Numbered from the stretch's first letter, positions 8,142-16,472 are shown. The stretch: DNA of 48,129 nt from Christensenellaceae bacterium (GCA_022510815.1 JAFLST010000023.1:1-48129); one strand, 5' to 3'. Program-made: numbers and translations. The notes: generated by a model from the sequence alone, not told the origin.

Positions 8142-8663
8142 ACGGATCATGAGCTGATGGCGCGGCTGGCCGGAGGCGACCCGGACGCGCTGGAGGAGCT
8201 GATGCGCCGTCACCGCGGGGCCGCCGTGGAGGAAGCGCGCCGCCTGCTCGGGGATGACGCGCTGGCTGAGGACATGGCGCAGGAGGCCTTCGCCCGGGTG
8301 TATCTGGCGCGGAGGCAGTACAGGCCGACATACGCCTTTCGGACATGGCTGCTGGCCATGGTGCGCAATCTCTGCGTCGATCAGCTCCGCCGCCGCAGGA
8401 TCGGCCCCGTTCCGACAGATGCGCTGCCGGAGCGTCCGTCTCCCTCGGCGGAGAGTGAGTTTCTCGCGCTGGAGCGCCGGATGCGGCTCTGGAATGAGCT
8501 GGCGGCACTCTCGCCGATCGACGCCGGGCTGCTGACGGGATACGCGCTGGAGGGCCTGAGCTACCGCGAGCTGGCGGAACGCTGGCATCTGTCCGTCGCG
8601 CAGGTCAAGATACGCCTGCACCGGGTCAGAAAGCGGCTGCGCGAAAAGGAGCGTGATGACTGA
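8142..8663 (+). CDS. ECF-type RNA polymerase sigma factor
   Basis: A sigma-70 family protein of 173 residues with only regions 2 and 4, as in ECF sigma factors. Region 2 includes LAEDMAQEAFARVYLARRQYRPTYAF and AFRTWLLAMVRNLCVDQLRRR. Region 4 is the helix-turn-helix LEGLSYRELAERWHLSVAQVKIRLHRVRKRLRE. The preferred start is the ATG at 8142, which has an AAGGGCGGTG sequence upstream and gives a typical MTDHELMARLAGGD start; an ATG at 8112 has no ribosome site. The stop codon overlaps the start of the next small gene. No zinc-binding anti-sigma factor of the usual kind follows. A possible self-recognised promoter lies just upstream. Confidence 0.92.
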   Translation, partial: TDHELMARLAGGDPDALEELMRRHRGAAVEEARRLLGDDALAEDMAQEAFARVYLARRQYRPTYAFRTWLLAMVRNLCVDQLRRRRIGPVPTDALPERPSPSAESEFLALERRMRLWNELAALSPIDAGLLTGYALEGLSYRELAERWHLSVAQVKIRLHRVRKRLREKERDD

Positions 8664-8854
8664 TGGAACCCTTTGCTCATGACGCGCTGAATCGAGCCGC
8701 GCGGCTCTCGGAGCTGGAGCGTGCCGCAGCGCTGCTGCCGGAGGTTCCTGCCCGCAGGTGGGATCTCCATGCGCTGCTGGCTGCCGCGCTGGCGCTGCTG
8801 CTCACCCTGTATCCGGGCATGAGCGCCGCGGCTGTGATGATGACGAATCTATAA
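8663..8854 (+). CDS. Small single-pass membrane protein coupled to the ECF sigma factor
   Basis: A 63-residue protein of unknown family. Residues 1-34 are soluble and moderately charged, and a strong hydrophobic segment follows at about 36-58. Its ATG overlaps the stop of the sigma gene (TGATG), so translation is probably coupled. That position is where anti-sigma factors usually sit. The protein is much shorter than known anti-sigma factors and lacks the HxxxCxxC motif of zinc anti-sigma domains. A mini anti-sigma or membrane tether is therefore only a guess from position. It could also be a decayed remnant of a longer anti-sigma factor. Confidence 0.65.
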   Translation: MEPFAHDALNRAARLSELERAAALLPEVPARRWDLHALLAAALALLLTLYPGMSAAAVMMTNL

Positions 8855-8882
8855 TCCTGATAGAAAGCGAGGCATCGTTCCC

Positions 8883-9494
8883 ATGGCTGAAGTGGAAAAG
8901 GTACAGAAGACGGTCGAGGAGACTTCCTCTGACAAGAAGGAGAAGCCCAAGAAGACCCTTGGTCAGGAGATCATCGAGTGGGTCGTGACGCTGGCGATTG
9001 CGCTGGTGATTGCGATTGTTGTCCGCACCTATTTCTTTGAGCCGGTGCGCGTGGACGGCAACTCCATGTACCCGACGCTCAAGCATGGCGAGATCATGAT
9101 CGTCTCGAAGATGGACTATCAGTTCGGCGGCGAGCCGGAGCGCTTCGACGTGGTGATCTGCCACTATCCGGGCCGCGGAAACACCAACTTCGTCAAGCGC
9201 ATTGTGGGCTTGCCCGGCGACACGGTGGAGCTCCGGGAGGGCCATCTGATCGTCAACGGCGTGATCTATGCCGAGAAGTTCCTGCATGAGCGTCCCACGG
9301 AGACCTTCGGCCCCATCACCGTGCCGGAGGGACAGTATTTCGTGATGGGCGACAATCGCAACAACTCCAATGACAGCCGCCGCAGCGAGGTCGGCCCGCT
9401 GGATCGCGAGTACATCGTTGGCAAGGTATCCGCGGTGCTGTGGCACACCATTCCCTCGACGCTGGAGGATTACGGTCTGGCGACGCACGATTGA
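8883..9494 (+). CDS. lepB: Signal peptidase I
   Basis: A 203-residue type I signal peptidase that removes signal peptides from exported proteins at the outer face of the membrane. A charged 30-residue N-terminus is followed by one transmembrane helix (about 32-55). The catalytic Ser is in VDGNSMYPTL, and the Lys general base is in FVKRIVGLPGDTVEL. The C-terminal box GDNRNNSNDSRRSEVG is conserved. One membrane span and this length are normal for Gram-positive enzymes. It starts 28 bases after the small membrane protein and ends in its own terminator. The ribosome site is weak (GCGAGG). Confidence 0.96.
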   Translation: MAEVEKVQKTVEETSSDKKEKPKKTLGQEIIEWVVTLAIALVIAIVVRTYFFEPVRVDGNSMYPTLKHGEIMIVSKMDYQFGGEPERFDVVICHYPGRGNTNFVKRIVGLPGDTVELREGHLIVNGVIYAEKFLHERPTETFGPITVPEGQYFVMGDNRNNSNDSRRSEVGPLDREYIVGKVSAVLWHTIPSTLEDYGLATHD

Positions 9495-9511
9495 TCTGCC
9501 TGACCGCATGG

Positions 9512-9549
9512 AACGGCCTTATCCCTGACGCTGGGATAAGGCCGTTTCT
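9512..9549 (+). terminator. Terminator after lepB
   Basis: A 14-base perfect stem, 9512-9525 against 9533-9546, starting AACGGCCTTA, followed by a short T tract. Confidence 0.8.
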
Positions 9550-9624
9550 ACATGTGCGGCTGTCCGGCAGGAAAATGTCCGCATTGCGGCGAAATGATTC
9601 CCATCATCCATCAGGAGGCGCGTC

Positions 9625-10533
9625 ATGATCGACCTTTGCACCCTTGGCACCGGAGGCTCCATGCCCATGCCCGACCGGGCGCTGTCGAGCCTCTATGTCC
9701 GCGTGAACGGGCGGCTGCTGCTCGTCGACTGCGGCGAGGGCACGCAGACCGGTGTGCGCAGGGCAGGCTGGGGGTTCGTCAATGTGGACGCGATTCTCAT
9801 CACGCACTTTCATGCCGATCACTGCGGAGGTCTGCCGGGCTTCCTGCTCTCCATCGCGAAAACGCCGCGCACCGAGCCGATTCATCTCTACGGCCCTGTG
9901 GGGCTCCGGCAAGTTGTCAGCGGCCTGTGCGTCGTGTGCCCGCCGATGCCCTATCCGATGATCCTGCATGAGCTGCACGGCGGCGAGACCTTCTCGGCCA
10001 TCGGGCTGACGATCACCTGCTTTTCGCTGAATCACGGCGTGCCCTGTCTGGGCTATCGCTTTGAGCTGCCCCGGGCTGCGGCCTTTGATCCCGAGAAGGC
10101 CCGGGCGCTGAAGGTCCCTCTGCCGCTGTGGCGGCTGCTGCAGCAGGGCGAGGCGGTCGACGTGGATGGCCGTCGCGTTGAACCGTCGCAGGTGACAGGG
10201 GAGCCGCGCAGGGGGCTGTCCTTCCTGTTCGCGACGGACACGCGGCCTGTTCCGGCGCTGGTGGAGCAGGGCCGGGACGTGGACATGATGATTCTCGAGG
10301 GCATGTATGGCGACGAGGCGAAGCGCCCCCAAGCGCTCAAGAACCGGCATATGCTCTTCGAGGAGGCCGCTGGGATGGCCCGGAACGCCGGAGCCAGGGC
10401 GCTGACCCTGACCCACTTCAGCCCCAGCCTCGAGGAACCGGAGGCTTATCTGCCCAACGCGCAGGCTGTCTTTCCGGACACGGTCTGCGCGTCGGACGGC
10501 CTGTGCATGACGCTGCGGTATCAGGGACGATGA
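9625..10533 (+). CDS. rnz: Ribonuclease Z (metallo-beta-lactamase fold)
   Basis: A 302-residue protein matching tRNase Z, which cuts the 3' trailer from tRNA precursors. It begins MIDLCTLGTGGSMPMPDRALSS and has DCGEGTQTG near residue 36. The zinc motif HFHADHCGGLPG is near residue 60, a second metal-ligand segment SLNHGVPCLGYR near 135, and FATDTR near 195. The THFSPS segment near 250 completes the site. Its length fits the short bacterial form. The start has AGGAGG 7 bases upstream. Other members of the fold (arylsulfatase-like) are possible, but the DCGEGTQ and HFHADHCGGLPG combination favours RNase Z. Confidence 0.88.
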   Translation: MIDLCTLGTGGSMPMPDRALSSLYVRVNGRLLLVDCGEGTQTGVRRAGWGFVNVDAILITHFHADHCGGLPGFLLSIAKTPRTEPIHLYGPVGLRQVVSGLCVVCPPMPYPMILHELHGGETFSAIGLTITCFSLNHGVPCLGYRFELPRAAAFDPEKARALKVPLPLWRLLQQGEAVDVDGRRVEPSQVTGEPRRGLSFLFATDTRPVPALVEQGRDVDMMILEGMYGDEAKRPQALKNRHMLFEEAAGMARNAGARALTLTHFSPSLEEPEAYLPNAQAVFPDTVCASDGLCMTLRYQGR

Positions 10534-10697
10534 ATGCCATCGCATAAAAAAGCGACCCGTTCGCCGGATGTCTGTAAAACAGTTAAAACCAAGAACGCCG
10601 CCATTCGCGCAGAGGATATTGCAAAGGGCGTGTTTGTCCCGGTCAGCAGTTTGCCGCAACGAGAACCGATGAAAGCCGTTATCTGAATGCAGAGAGG

Positions 10698-10737
10698 AAC
10701 GCCCGAAAGGCTTTAGAGTTGATCGGGCGTTTCTTTC
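10698..10737 (+). terminator. Possible terminator before the AT-rich acetyltransferase gene
   Basis: AACGCCCGA (10698-10706) pairs with TCGGGCGTT (10723-10731), followed by TTCTTTC. The loop is 16 bases. It separates the acetyltransferase promoter from rnz. The rest of 10534-10697 holds no gene that I can see. Confidence 0.5.
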
Positions 10738-10747
10738 ATGCTGACGG

Positions 10748-10777
10748 TTGATCTTTTTCGCATTTTTTTGGTATAAT
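10748..10777 (+). promoter_or_regulatory. Candidate promoter of the AT-rich GNAT gene
   Basis: -35 TTGATC (10748-10753), 18-base T-rich spacer, -10 TATAAT (10772-10777). Confidence 0.65.
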
Positions 10778-10826
10778 TTATTGCATGCAGAGCGAGACGA
10801 ATCGGGATTTGAAGGGAGTGCTTGAA

Positions 10827-11315
10827 ATGGAAATCAGATATATCGACAAAAGTGATGATTTGATTGAAATAAGCAATATATATGAAAGTAGTTGGAAATA
10901 CGCATACAAGGATATTATTCCACAAGATTACCTCGATAGCATTCCAACAGGTCGCTGGGCAAGTGGTATCGATAAATTCAGAATGAACAATCTTGTCATG
11001 ATTGAAAATGGGCACATAATCGGTACTGCAAGCATTAGCAAGTCAAGGTGGCAACAATATAGTGATTACGGAGAAATTATTTCAATATACTTTTTACCTG
11101 CATATATGGGAAAAGGGTATGGGAAACATCTGCTGAAAAAGTGTATTGAAGAATTGAATATACGTGGATATGACAAAATTCTTTTATGGGTTCTGGAGGA
11201 TAATCAAAGAGCAAGAGCGTTTTATGAAAAGAACGGATTTTCGTGTTCTGAAAATTATATGAATGGTAACATTGGCGGGAAAGAATTAAGAGAAGTTATG
11301 TATTTTATTGAGTAG
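10827..11315 (+). CDS. GNAT family N-acetyltransferase, AT-rich and probably imported
   Basis: A 162-residue GNAT protein that transfers acetyl from acetyl-CoA to an amine on an unknown acceptor. The acetyl-CoA binding motif A is around YMGKGYGKHLLKKCIEEL (about residues 96-113), followed by the beta-strand and helix KILLWVLEDNQRARAFYEKNGF. The start is the ATG at 10827, with AAGGGAG upstream, rather than the ATG at 10785. Codon and base use differ sharply from every other gene here: A/T third positions dominate and Lys is written mostly AAA. That points to recent transfer from a low-GC relative. It is followed by a hairpin-rich non-coding tract of foreign appearance. Confidence 0.9.
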   Translation: MEIRYIDKSDDLIEISNIYESSWKYAYKDIIPQDYLDSIPTGRWASGIDKFRMNNLVMIENGHIIGTASISKSRWQQYSDYGEIISIYFLPAYMGKGYGKHLLKKCIEELNIRGYDKILLWVLEDNQRARAFYEKNGFSCSENYMNGNIGGKELREVMYFIE

Positions 11316-11660
11316 ATAAGTTGCCATTTTTCGGGTAGTCGCAAAACCCTTTGGGAACTAAAGGGCGCACTTCTATACTCTCCTATCGGGAGTATCGCGC
11401 GTCCTGCGGAGCTTCATTCTCTGTCATCAGAGAAAAACTGCATGACCGAGAATGTTTGCGTCACTTCGTTCCGGCAAGGTGGCTATACCCCCTTGCGCCG
11501 CTAAAGCGGCTATCCTCCGTAGACTTGCCGTCCGGAAACGGTTTTAACAAACCGCTTGCCGCAAGCAAGTTTGAAAAACTGAATACTGAAAGAATGACTG
11601 TTGACACGCATACCCACATGCAAAGCCAGCGGTTTTTTTTATACACATTTTCAAAAAAGA
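11316..11660. other. Hairpin-rich non-coding tract, probably part of an imported segment
   Basis: About 345 bases without a convincing gene. Successive inverted repeats are seen: CCCTTT/AAAGGG at 11347-11365, ATACTC/GAGTAT at 11375-11395, TCTCTG/CAGAGA at 11418-11433 nested in CATTCTC/GAGAATG (11415-11454), CAAGG/CCTTG at 11475-11495 and GCCGC/GCGGC at 11497-11510. The composition is less GC-rich than the host. The string of hairpins recalls the non-coding ends of mobilizable elements, but I could not identify a transfer origin or recombination site. Confidence 0.45.
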
Positions 11661-11694
11661 AAGAGTGGTATAACCTTTGAGTTACACCACTCTT
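11652..11694 (-). terminator. Terminator of the suhB-like operon
   Basis: A 14-base stem with one mismatch (11661-11674 against 11681-11694). On the minus strand it is followed by a T-rich run (A-rich at 11652-11660 on the plus strand). Confidence 0.75.
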
Positions 11695-11719
11695 GAAGCT
11701 GTCTTATGGACACGCGGCT

Positions 11720-12523
11720 TTAGAGGGTCGCTTTTTCTTTGACTTCTTTCCAGACGGACTGCAATAGCAGCTGCAGCGCGTCGTAGATTCGCGGGTTTGC
11801 CGCCAGATGGGACGCGCCGCGCTCCAGCGACACATCGCCGCCGAGGATACAGCCGCATCGACCGCCCGCCTCCCGGACAATGACCGTCCCGGCGCAGTAG
11901 TCCCAAGGCTGCAGCAGCCACTCGAAATGCGCGTCGCTGCGACCGGCGGCTACGTCACACAGGTCAATGCAGGCGGAGCCCGTGCGGCGGATATCCCCGC
12001 AGACGGGCAGCAGCGCCGTCAGCGTGCGTCCGGTGACCTCAAACAGGTCGTTGTAATAGGGCGCGGTTCCGAAGCCGACCAGCGCCTGCTCCAGCGGCGT
12101 GTCCGAGACATGCAGGCGCTCATCGCCGCAATAAGCCCCGCGGCCAGCCTCCGCGTGATACAGCTCGTTTCGGTAGGGGTTGTAGATGGCGCCGAAAACG
12201 GGCTTCCGGCCCTCTGCAACGCCCACGGAGATTGCCGAGCAGGCCCGGTGCCGGAAGAAATTCGTCGTGCCGTCAATGGGGTCAATAATGAAGGTCAGCG
12301 CGTCGGTCAGCTCGTTGTCCTTTTTTTCTTCCGCGAAGAACTTGGCAGAGGGAAAGGCCGCGGACAACCGCTCGATCAGGAAGGACTGCACAGCCAGATC
12401 GGCTTCAGTGACGAAATCCGCATGCCTGCCCTTGTCGTAAACCTTGGGGTCATGATAGGCCGTCATCATTCGACCGGCTTCATTAAGGATCGGCGCAATC
12501 GCGCCTAAAAACTCGCTTTTCAT
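11720..12523 (-). CDS. suhB: Inositol monophosphatase family protein
   Basis: A 267-residue metal-dependent sugar phosphatase of the inositol monophosphatase/SuhB family. The first metal motif is IDPIDGTTNFF near residue 85, and the acidic residue of FAEEKKDNE near 65 also serves the site. The second signature is WLLQPWDYCAGTVIVREAGG near residue 205. The family removes phosphate from inositol phosphates, fructose bisphosphate or related molecules. The exact substrate is not readable. Its ATG overlaps the stop of the phosphoesterase gene (ATGA), and a terminator follows, so it is the last gene of a four-gene minus-strand operon. SuhB is used in the broad sense. Confidence 0.9.
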   Translation of the reverse strand: MKSEFLGAIAPILNEAGRMMTAYHDPKVYDKGRHADFVTEADLAVQSFLIERLSAAFPSAKFFAEEKKDNELTDALTFIIDPIDGTTNFFRHRACSAISVGVAEGRKPVFGAIYNPYRNELYHAEAGRGAYCGDERLHVSDTPLEQALVGFGTAPYYNDLFEVTGRTLTALLPVCGDIRRTGSACIDLCDVAAGRSDAHFEWLLQPWDYCAGTVIVREAGGRCGCILGGDVSLERGASHLAANPRIYDALQLLLQSVWKEVKEKATL

Positions 12524-13227
12524 TCCTTCGACCGCCTTGTCAGCTTGAGCAGAATCAGCTCGCAGGGGTTGTTCAGCCGGGGCAGTCCGGCTGAGTTGGT
12601 CATGCCCCGGGAAACCAGCAGCCGTCCGTCAAAATAGAAGCCGTGGGTCCAGCGAGGCAACAGGCCCTGATCCGGCGCGTACAGCCCCCGGCCGAAGACC
12701 TGCATCTGCCCGCCATGGGCGTGTCCGGAGACGGTCAGGTCGACGCTGTGGGGAGCGACATAGCGCTTATAGTATTCCGGATGGTGGCACATCAGCAGCT
12801 TGAAGGCCGAATCGTGATCGGCCTGCGCGAGGAATCCGGTCTGCACTTGTCCCCTCGGCGCGCTGCTCAGCCCGCCCAGCAGGATGCCGCGGAAAGGAAC
12901 GAAACGGTTGTCCAGCACCGTCACCCGGCTGGCCTCCACATGGGGCCAATAAGCCCCCCTTTGCTTGAATTTCCGCTCGTGATTGCCGATGGCATAAAAG
13001 GTCGGAGCGAGGGCGGGGGCGTCCTCAAGGAACCGTACCGCCTGCTGATAGCCGCCGCTGTGGCGGTTGACCAGATCGCCGACGATCAGGATCGCGTCCG
13101 CCTGTGACAGTGCCGGGAGGACGTCCTGATAGTCGCCGTCATGCAGGTCGGACACCAGCGCCAGCGTCAGCGGTTCGACGATCTTGTCCGATGTGACGGT
13201 ATATTCCGTCATCTGACGCAGGGTCAT
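12520..13227 (-). CDS. Metallophosphoesterase (YkuE/YaeI-like)
   Basis: A 235-residue calcineurin-like phosphoesterase. All metal motifs are present in order: SDLHDGDY (near 26), GDLVNRHSGGY (near 50), GNHERKFKQ (near 80), LMCHHPEYY (near 145) and SGHAHGGQMQVFGRGLYAP (near 165). The GHAHGGQ plus C-terminal NSAGLPRLNNPCE layout matches the YkuE/YaeI group, which acts on membrane lipids or related phosphoesters. Unlike many relatives it has no N-terminal membrane helix. It overlaps both neighbours by ATGA junctions, so it is tightly co-translated with the membrane protein upstream and the inositol monophosphatase downstream. AAAGGA precedes the ATG. Confidence 0.9.
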   Translation of the reverse strand: MTLRQMTEYTVTSDKIVEPLTLALVSDLHDGDYQDVLPALSQADAILIVGDLVNRHSGGYQQAVRFLEDAPALAPTFYAIGNHERKFKQRGAYWPHVEASRVTVLDNRFVPFRGILLGGLSSAPRGQVQTGFLAQADHDSAFKLLMCHHPEYYKRYVAPHSVDLTVSGHAHGGQMQVFGRGLYAPDQGLLPRWTHGFYFDGRLLVSRGMTNSAGLPRLNNPCELILLKLTRRSKE

Positions 13228-14120
13228 GAGCGATTCCTTTCATGTCGGCCCTGATAGGGCTTTCTCGGCTGCTTCAGGCAGAGAAGCAGCATGAGCGCGC
13301 CGACCAGCAGAAGCGCCGCCTCGGTCAGCAGCACGGAGGGCATCAGCGCCCCTTGCAGCACGCTGAGCTGCAGCGACAGCAGCGGGGAAAGGCTGGCCAC
13401 GGCTCCCGGCAGATTGGCGATGAGCGTCCCGGCGGTCATGACTGCCAGCAGCACGAACGTGGCCAGCAGGCTGGCGCTGCCGAACAGCAAGCGCTTTTTG
13501 CCCTGAGAGAGCAGCAGAAGCGCCAGCAGGAATACGGACGCCGAGCAAAGGACGGTTCGCAGCATGCCCAGCCGCCCGATCAGCGCGGGAATGCTCACGC
13601 GATCCGATATCATGGGTATCGCCAGCGAGATCAGAGAAACGCGCACAGGCATCGCCGCTTCCTGCAGAACCTTGCTGATCGGATAGGCCACGTCGTCCCG
13701 GGCAACGGTGCGGCGCATCAATTCATCAGTAGCGTCCCGGAATTGCTCATCCTCGCGGACAGCCTCCTCGATGTCGTAGGTGTCCGGGAAGGGAGCTTCC
13801 GACAGGGGCGACGCGCTCAGCAGGCTCATTCGCCACGCGGCGACCTCACGGCCATAGGCCTCAAGCTGCTCATGGGTCAGCAGGTCCAGCACCGTCTCCG
13901 GCGCGAAATGGTACGTCTCTGCCAGCTCATGAACCGTTGCTTCCACGCGGTCAAGCTGCGAGGCAGTCACCCGCTTGTCCGTAGCGACGCGCTCGTGCAG
14001 CCCCTCATCGGTCAGCAGGCGCAGGGTCAGCGCCGTCACGCAGGCGCCCGTCAGCGAGACGGTCAGCATCAGCGCCAGAACATAGCCCAGCAGGCCTTGC
14101 AGGATTCTCTTCATGCTCAT
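13224..14120 (-). CDS. Multi-pass membrane protein, unknown function
   Basis: A 298-residue protein that I do not recognise. One transmembrane helix lies at about 8-32. It is followed by a roughly 150-residue helical, acidic segment (35-185) and then three membrane helices at about 187-206, 211-235 and 260-282. The C-terminus is basic. The topology implies that the large domain is outside the cell. The ATG at 14120 overlaps the stop of a small membrane protein gene (ATGA), and its own stop overlaps the phosphoesterase start. This makes it the second gene of the operon. The tight coupling with two phosphatases suggests a shared envelope task, but that is inference. Confidence 0.8.
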   Translation of the reverse strand: MSMKRILQGLLGYVLALMLTVSLTGACVTALTLRLLTDEGLHERVATDKRVTASQLDRVEATVHELAETYHFAPETVLDLLTHEQLEAYGREVAAWRMSLLSASPLSEAPFPDTYDIEEAVREDEQFRDATDELMRRTVARDDVAYPISKVLQEAAMPVRVSLISLAIPMISDRVSIPALIGRLGMLRTVLCSASVFLLALLLLSQGKKRLLFGSASLLATFVLLAVMTAGTLIANLPGAVASLSPLLSLQLSVLQGALMPSVLLTEAALLLVGALMLLLCLKQPRKPYQGRHERNRS

Positions 14121-14269
14121 GGAATCACCACCAGCTTCAGGACGACCTGAACAGCCTCCAGAGCCAGCTGGCCCCAGTGCACGCAAAGGTATGCCGCGGC
14201 CGCCCCGATGGGCAGCAGAATCGCCAGCATCAGCAGCGCCCAGCGCCCGAATACGGCCTTTCTGCTCAT
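14117..14269 (-). CDS. Small single-pass membrane protein
   Basis: A 50-residue protein with basic residues at the N-terminus and one hydrophobic helix (about 9-29), followed by a second hydrophobic stretch at the C-terminus. The start chosen has AAGGAGGG 8 bases upstream. The family is not recognised. It is the first gene of the operon that continues into the multi-pass membrane protein, with an ATGA overlap. A clear promoter lies upstream. The strong ribosome site, promoter and overlap support a real gene despite its size. Confidence 0.7.
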   Translation of the reverse strand: MSRKAVFGRWALLMLAILLPIGAAAAYLCVHWGQLALEAVQVVLKLVVIP

Positions 14270-14299
14270 GGTCTCATCCCTCCTTGTTGATCCTGCCAT

Positions 14300-14328
14300 A
14301 TTATACCGCTTTCCTGCTTCTTTCGCAA
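14300..14328 (-). promoter_or_regulatory. Candidate promoter of the membrane protein/phosphatase operon
   Basis: Minus strand: -35 TTGCGA (14323-14328), 17-base spacer, -10 TATAAT (14300-14305), 31 bases before the first start codon. Confidence 0.75.
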
Positions 14329-14331
14329 GCG

Positions 14332-16347
14332 TTAGTGATGACGGGTGCTCTCGCGGGTGCGGCGGCGCTTCTTCTGTACGTCGGAGGCAGGCGGCGCCTC
14401 GCCCTTGAGGGCCAGCAGACGGTCGCGGAGCTTTGCGGCCTCCTCGAAGTTGAGATCCTTGGCGGCGGAGAGCATCTGATCCTCGATCTGCCGCATGAGG
14501 GCCTGCCGCTCGTCCTCGGACATCTGCTCCGGCGCGTTGTCGGCGACCTTCTTGGTGATTTCCAGCACATTGCGCACGGCGTTGCGGACGCTCTCAGGGG
14601 TGATGCCGTTGACGCGGTTGTATTCCTGCTGGATGGCCCGGCGGCGGTTGGTCTCGCCAACGGCCTTCATGATGGAATCCGTCATCACGTCGGCATACAT
14701 GATGACCCGGCCCTCCACGTTGCGGGCCGCGCGGCCGATGGTCTGCACCAGCGAGGTTTCGCTGCGCAGGAAGCCCTCCTTGTCCGCGTCGAGGATGGCC
14801 ACCAGCGCCACCTCCGGAAGGTCGAGGCCCTCGCGCAGCAGGTTGATGCCCACCAGCACGTCATACTCGCCCAGCCGCAGTCCGCGCAGCAGCTCCATGC
14901 GTTCCATGGTGTCCACGTCGGAGTGCAGGTAGCGCACCCGCACCTCCATGCCGCGCAGATAGGCGGTCAGGTCTTCGGCCATGCGCTTGGTCAGGGTCGT
15001 GACCAGCACGCGGTGCCCGGCCTTGGTCACCTTCATGATCTCGCCGACCAGATCATCCACCTGCCCTGTGGCCTTGCGGATGACCACCTCCGGGTCCAGC
15101 AGGCCCGTGGGACGGATGATCTGCTCCACCGTCTGCTGGGTCTTGCCCATCTCGTAAGGGCCCGGCGTGGCGGAGACATAGATGGTCTGATGGATGCGCT
15201 GCTCAAATTCCTCGAACAAAAGCGGCCTGTTGTCAAAGGCTGAGGGCAGGCGGAATCCGTAACCCACCAGCGTCTCCTTGCGGGCGCGGTCGCCGTTGTA
15301 CATGGCGCGAATCTGCGGCACGGTCACATGGCTCTCGTCGATGAAGCAGAGGAAGTCCTTCGGGAAGTAGTCCAGCAGGGAATAGGGCGCGTCGCCGGGG
15401 TGGCGGCCGTCGAAATAGCGGCTGTAGTTCTCGATGCCCGTGCAGTAGCCGATCTCCCGCATCATCTCGATGTCGTAGTTCGTCCGCTGAGCGATGCGCT
15501 CGGCTTCCAGCAGCTTGCCGTCCCGCTCGAACTGCTCAATGCGCTCCTGCAGGTCGTGCTCGATGACGGCGATGTTCTCCTCCATGTGGGTGTGGTCGGT
15601 GGCGTAGTGAGTCGCCGGGAACACGCTGGCGTGCTCAAGGGTCGACAGCACATGCCCGCTGACCACGTCGATCTCGGAGATGCGGTCGATCTCGTCGCCG
15701 AAGAACTCGATGCGCAGGGCGTGCTCGTTCATGCCAGCGGGGATGATCTCGACGGTATCGCCCCGCACCCGGAAGGAGCCGCGGGTGAAGTCGATGTCGT
15801 TGCGCTCATACTGGATGTCGATGAGCATCCGCAGGAGCTTGTCCCGGCTGATCTCCATGCCGGGGCGCAGGGAGATCATCTGCCCTTCGTACTCGCTGGG
15901 GTCGCCCATGGAGTAGATGCAGCTCACCGACGCGACGATGATCACGTCCTTGCGCTCCCGCAGCGCCGCGGTGGCGGAGTGGCGCAGACGGTCGATTTCC
16001 TCGTTGATCGCCGCGTCCTTGTCGATGTAGGTGTCCGAGGAGGGAATGTACGCCTCGGGCTGATAATAGTCGTAATAGCTGACGAAATACTCCACCCGGC
16101 TGTCCGGGAAGAAGGCCTTGAGCTCGCTGCAGAGCTGCGCCGCGAGGGTCTTGTTGTGCGCGATGACAAGGGTCGGCTTCTGCACCTGCTCAATGACCGA
16201 GGCCATGGTGAAGGTCTTGCCGGAACCCGTCACGCCCAGCAGCACTTGGCTGTGCATGCCCTCCTTCACGCCGCGGGACAGCGCTTCGATGGCCTGAGGC
16301 TGGTCGCCGCTGGCCGAGTAGGGCGCCTTGAGTACAAACCTGTCCAT
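14332..16347 (-). CDS. uvrB: Excinuclease ABC subunit B
   Basis: A 671-residue UvrB, the damage-verifying helicase-like subunit of nucleotide excision repair that hands DNA to UvrC. Walker A is GVTGSGKTF near residue 40, followed by the beta-hairpin region [21 protein letters not shown], the DESH-type Walker B ([12 protein letters not shown]) and helicase motif VI ([19 protein letters not shown]). The C-terminal UVR domain that binds UvrC is [20 protein letters not shown]. The start is the ATG with AAGGAGG upstream, 43 codons inside the longest open frame. A plausible promoter lies just upstream. uvrA and uvrC are not in the window. Confidence 0.98.
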   Translation of the reverse strand: MDRFVLKAPYSASGDQPQAIEALSRGVKEGMHSQVLLGVTGSGKTFTMASVIEQVQKPTLVIAHNKTLAAQLCSELKAFFPDSRVEYFVSYYDYYQPEAYIPSSDTYIDKDAAINEEIDRLRHSATAALRERKDVIIVASVSCIYSMGDPSEYEGQMISLRPGMEISRDKLLRMLIDIQYERNDIDFTRGSFRVRGDTVEIIPAGMNEHALRIEFFGDEIDRISEIDVVSGHVLSTLEHASVFPATHYATDHTHMEENIAVIEHDLQERIEQFERDGKLLEAERIAQRTNYDIEMMREIGYCTGIENYSRYFDGRHPGDAPYSLLDYFPKDFLCFIDESHVTVPQIRAMYNGDRARKETLVGYGFRLPSAFDNRPLLFEEFEQRIHQTIYVSATPGPYEMGKTQQTVEQIIRPTGLLDPEVVIRKATGQVDDLVGEIMKVTKAGHRVLVTTLTKRMAEDLTAYLRGMEVRVRYLHSDVDTMERMELLRGLRLGEYDVLVGINLLREGLDLPEVALVAILDADKEGFLRSETSLVQTIGRAARNVEGRVIMYADVMTDSIMKAVGETNRRRAIQQEYNRVNGITPESVRNAVRNVLEITKKVADNAPEQMSEDERQALMRQIEDQMLSAAKDLNFEEAAKLRDRLLALKGEAPPASDVQKKRRRTRESTRHH

Positions 16348-16380
16348 AAGCTCCTCCTTTTGAGGAAAGTTTGTTCTCCT

Positions 16381-16409
16381 ATCGTAGCATATAGCGGGCG
16401 CGTTGTGAA
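16381..16409 (-). promoter_or_regulatory. Candidate promoter of uvrB
   Basis: Minus strand: -35 TTCACA (16404-16409), 17-base spacer, -10 TACGAT (16381-16386). No LexA-type box was recognised. Confidence 0.5.
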
Positions 16410-16472
16410 GGGGAACAGCAGGAATTGCCTGTCCTTTCGCGCGGAAGCGGCATGACCGAGGGGAAGCCGCGC

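Noticed and set aside
9552-9971. Frame starting MCGCPAGKCPHCGE just before rnz, which looks like a zinc ribbon
   Set aside because: Only the first 25 codons lie outside rnz, there is no good ribosome site, and the remainder is an out-of-frame reading of rnz.
11461-11646. Minus-strand 61-codon frame with a signal-peptide-like start
   Set aside because: It lies in the hairpin tract, has no ribosome site, and its second half follows the inverted repeats. An overlapping plus-strand frame (11351-11680) is equally unsupported.
14113-16455. Two long plus-strand frames opposite uvrB (14113-15243 and 15328-16455)
   Set aside because: Low-complexity Leu/His/Gly/Arg-rich translations without a family match, antisense to a certain gene.
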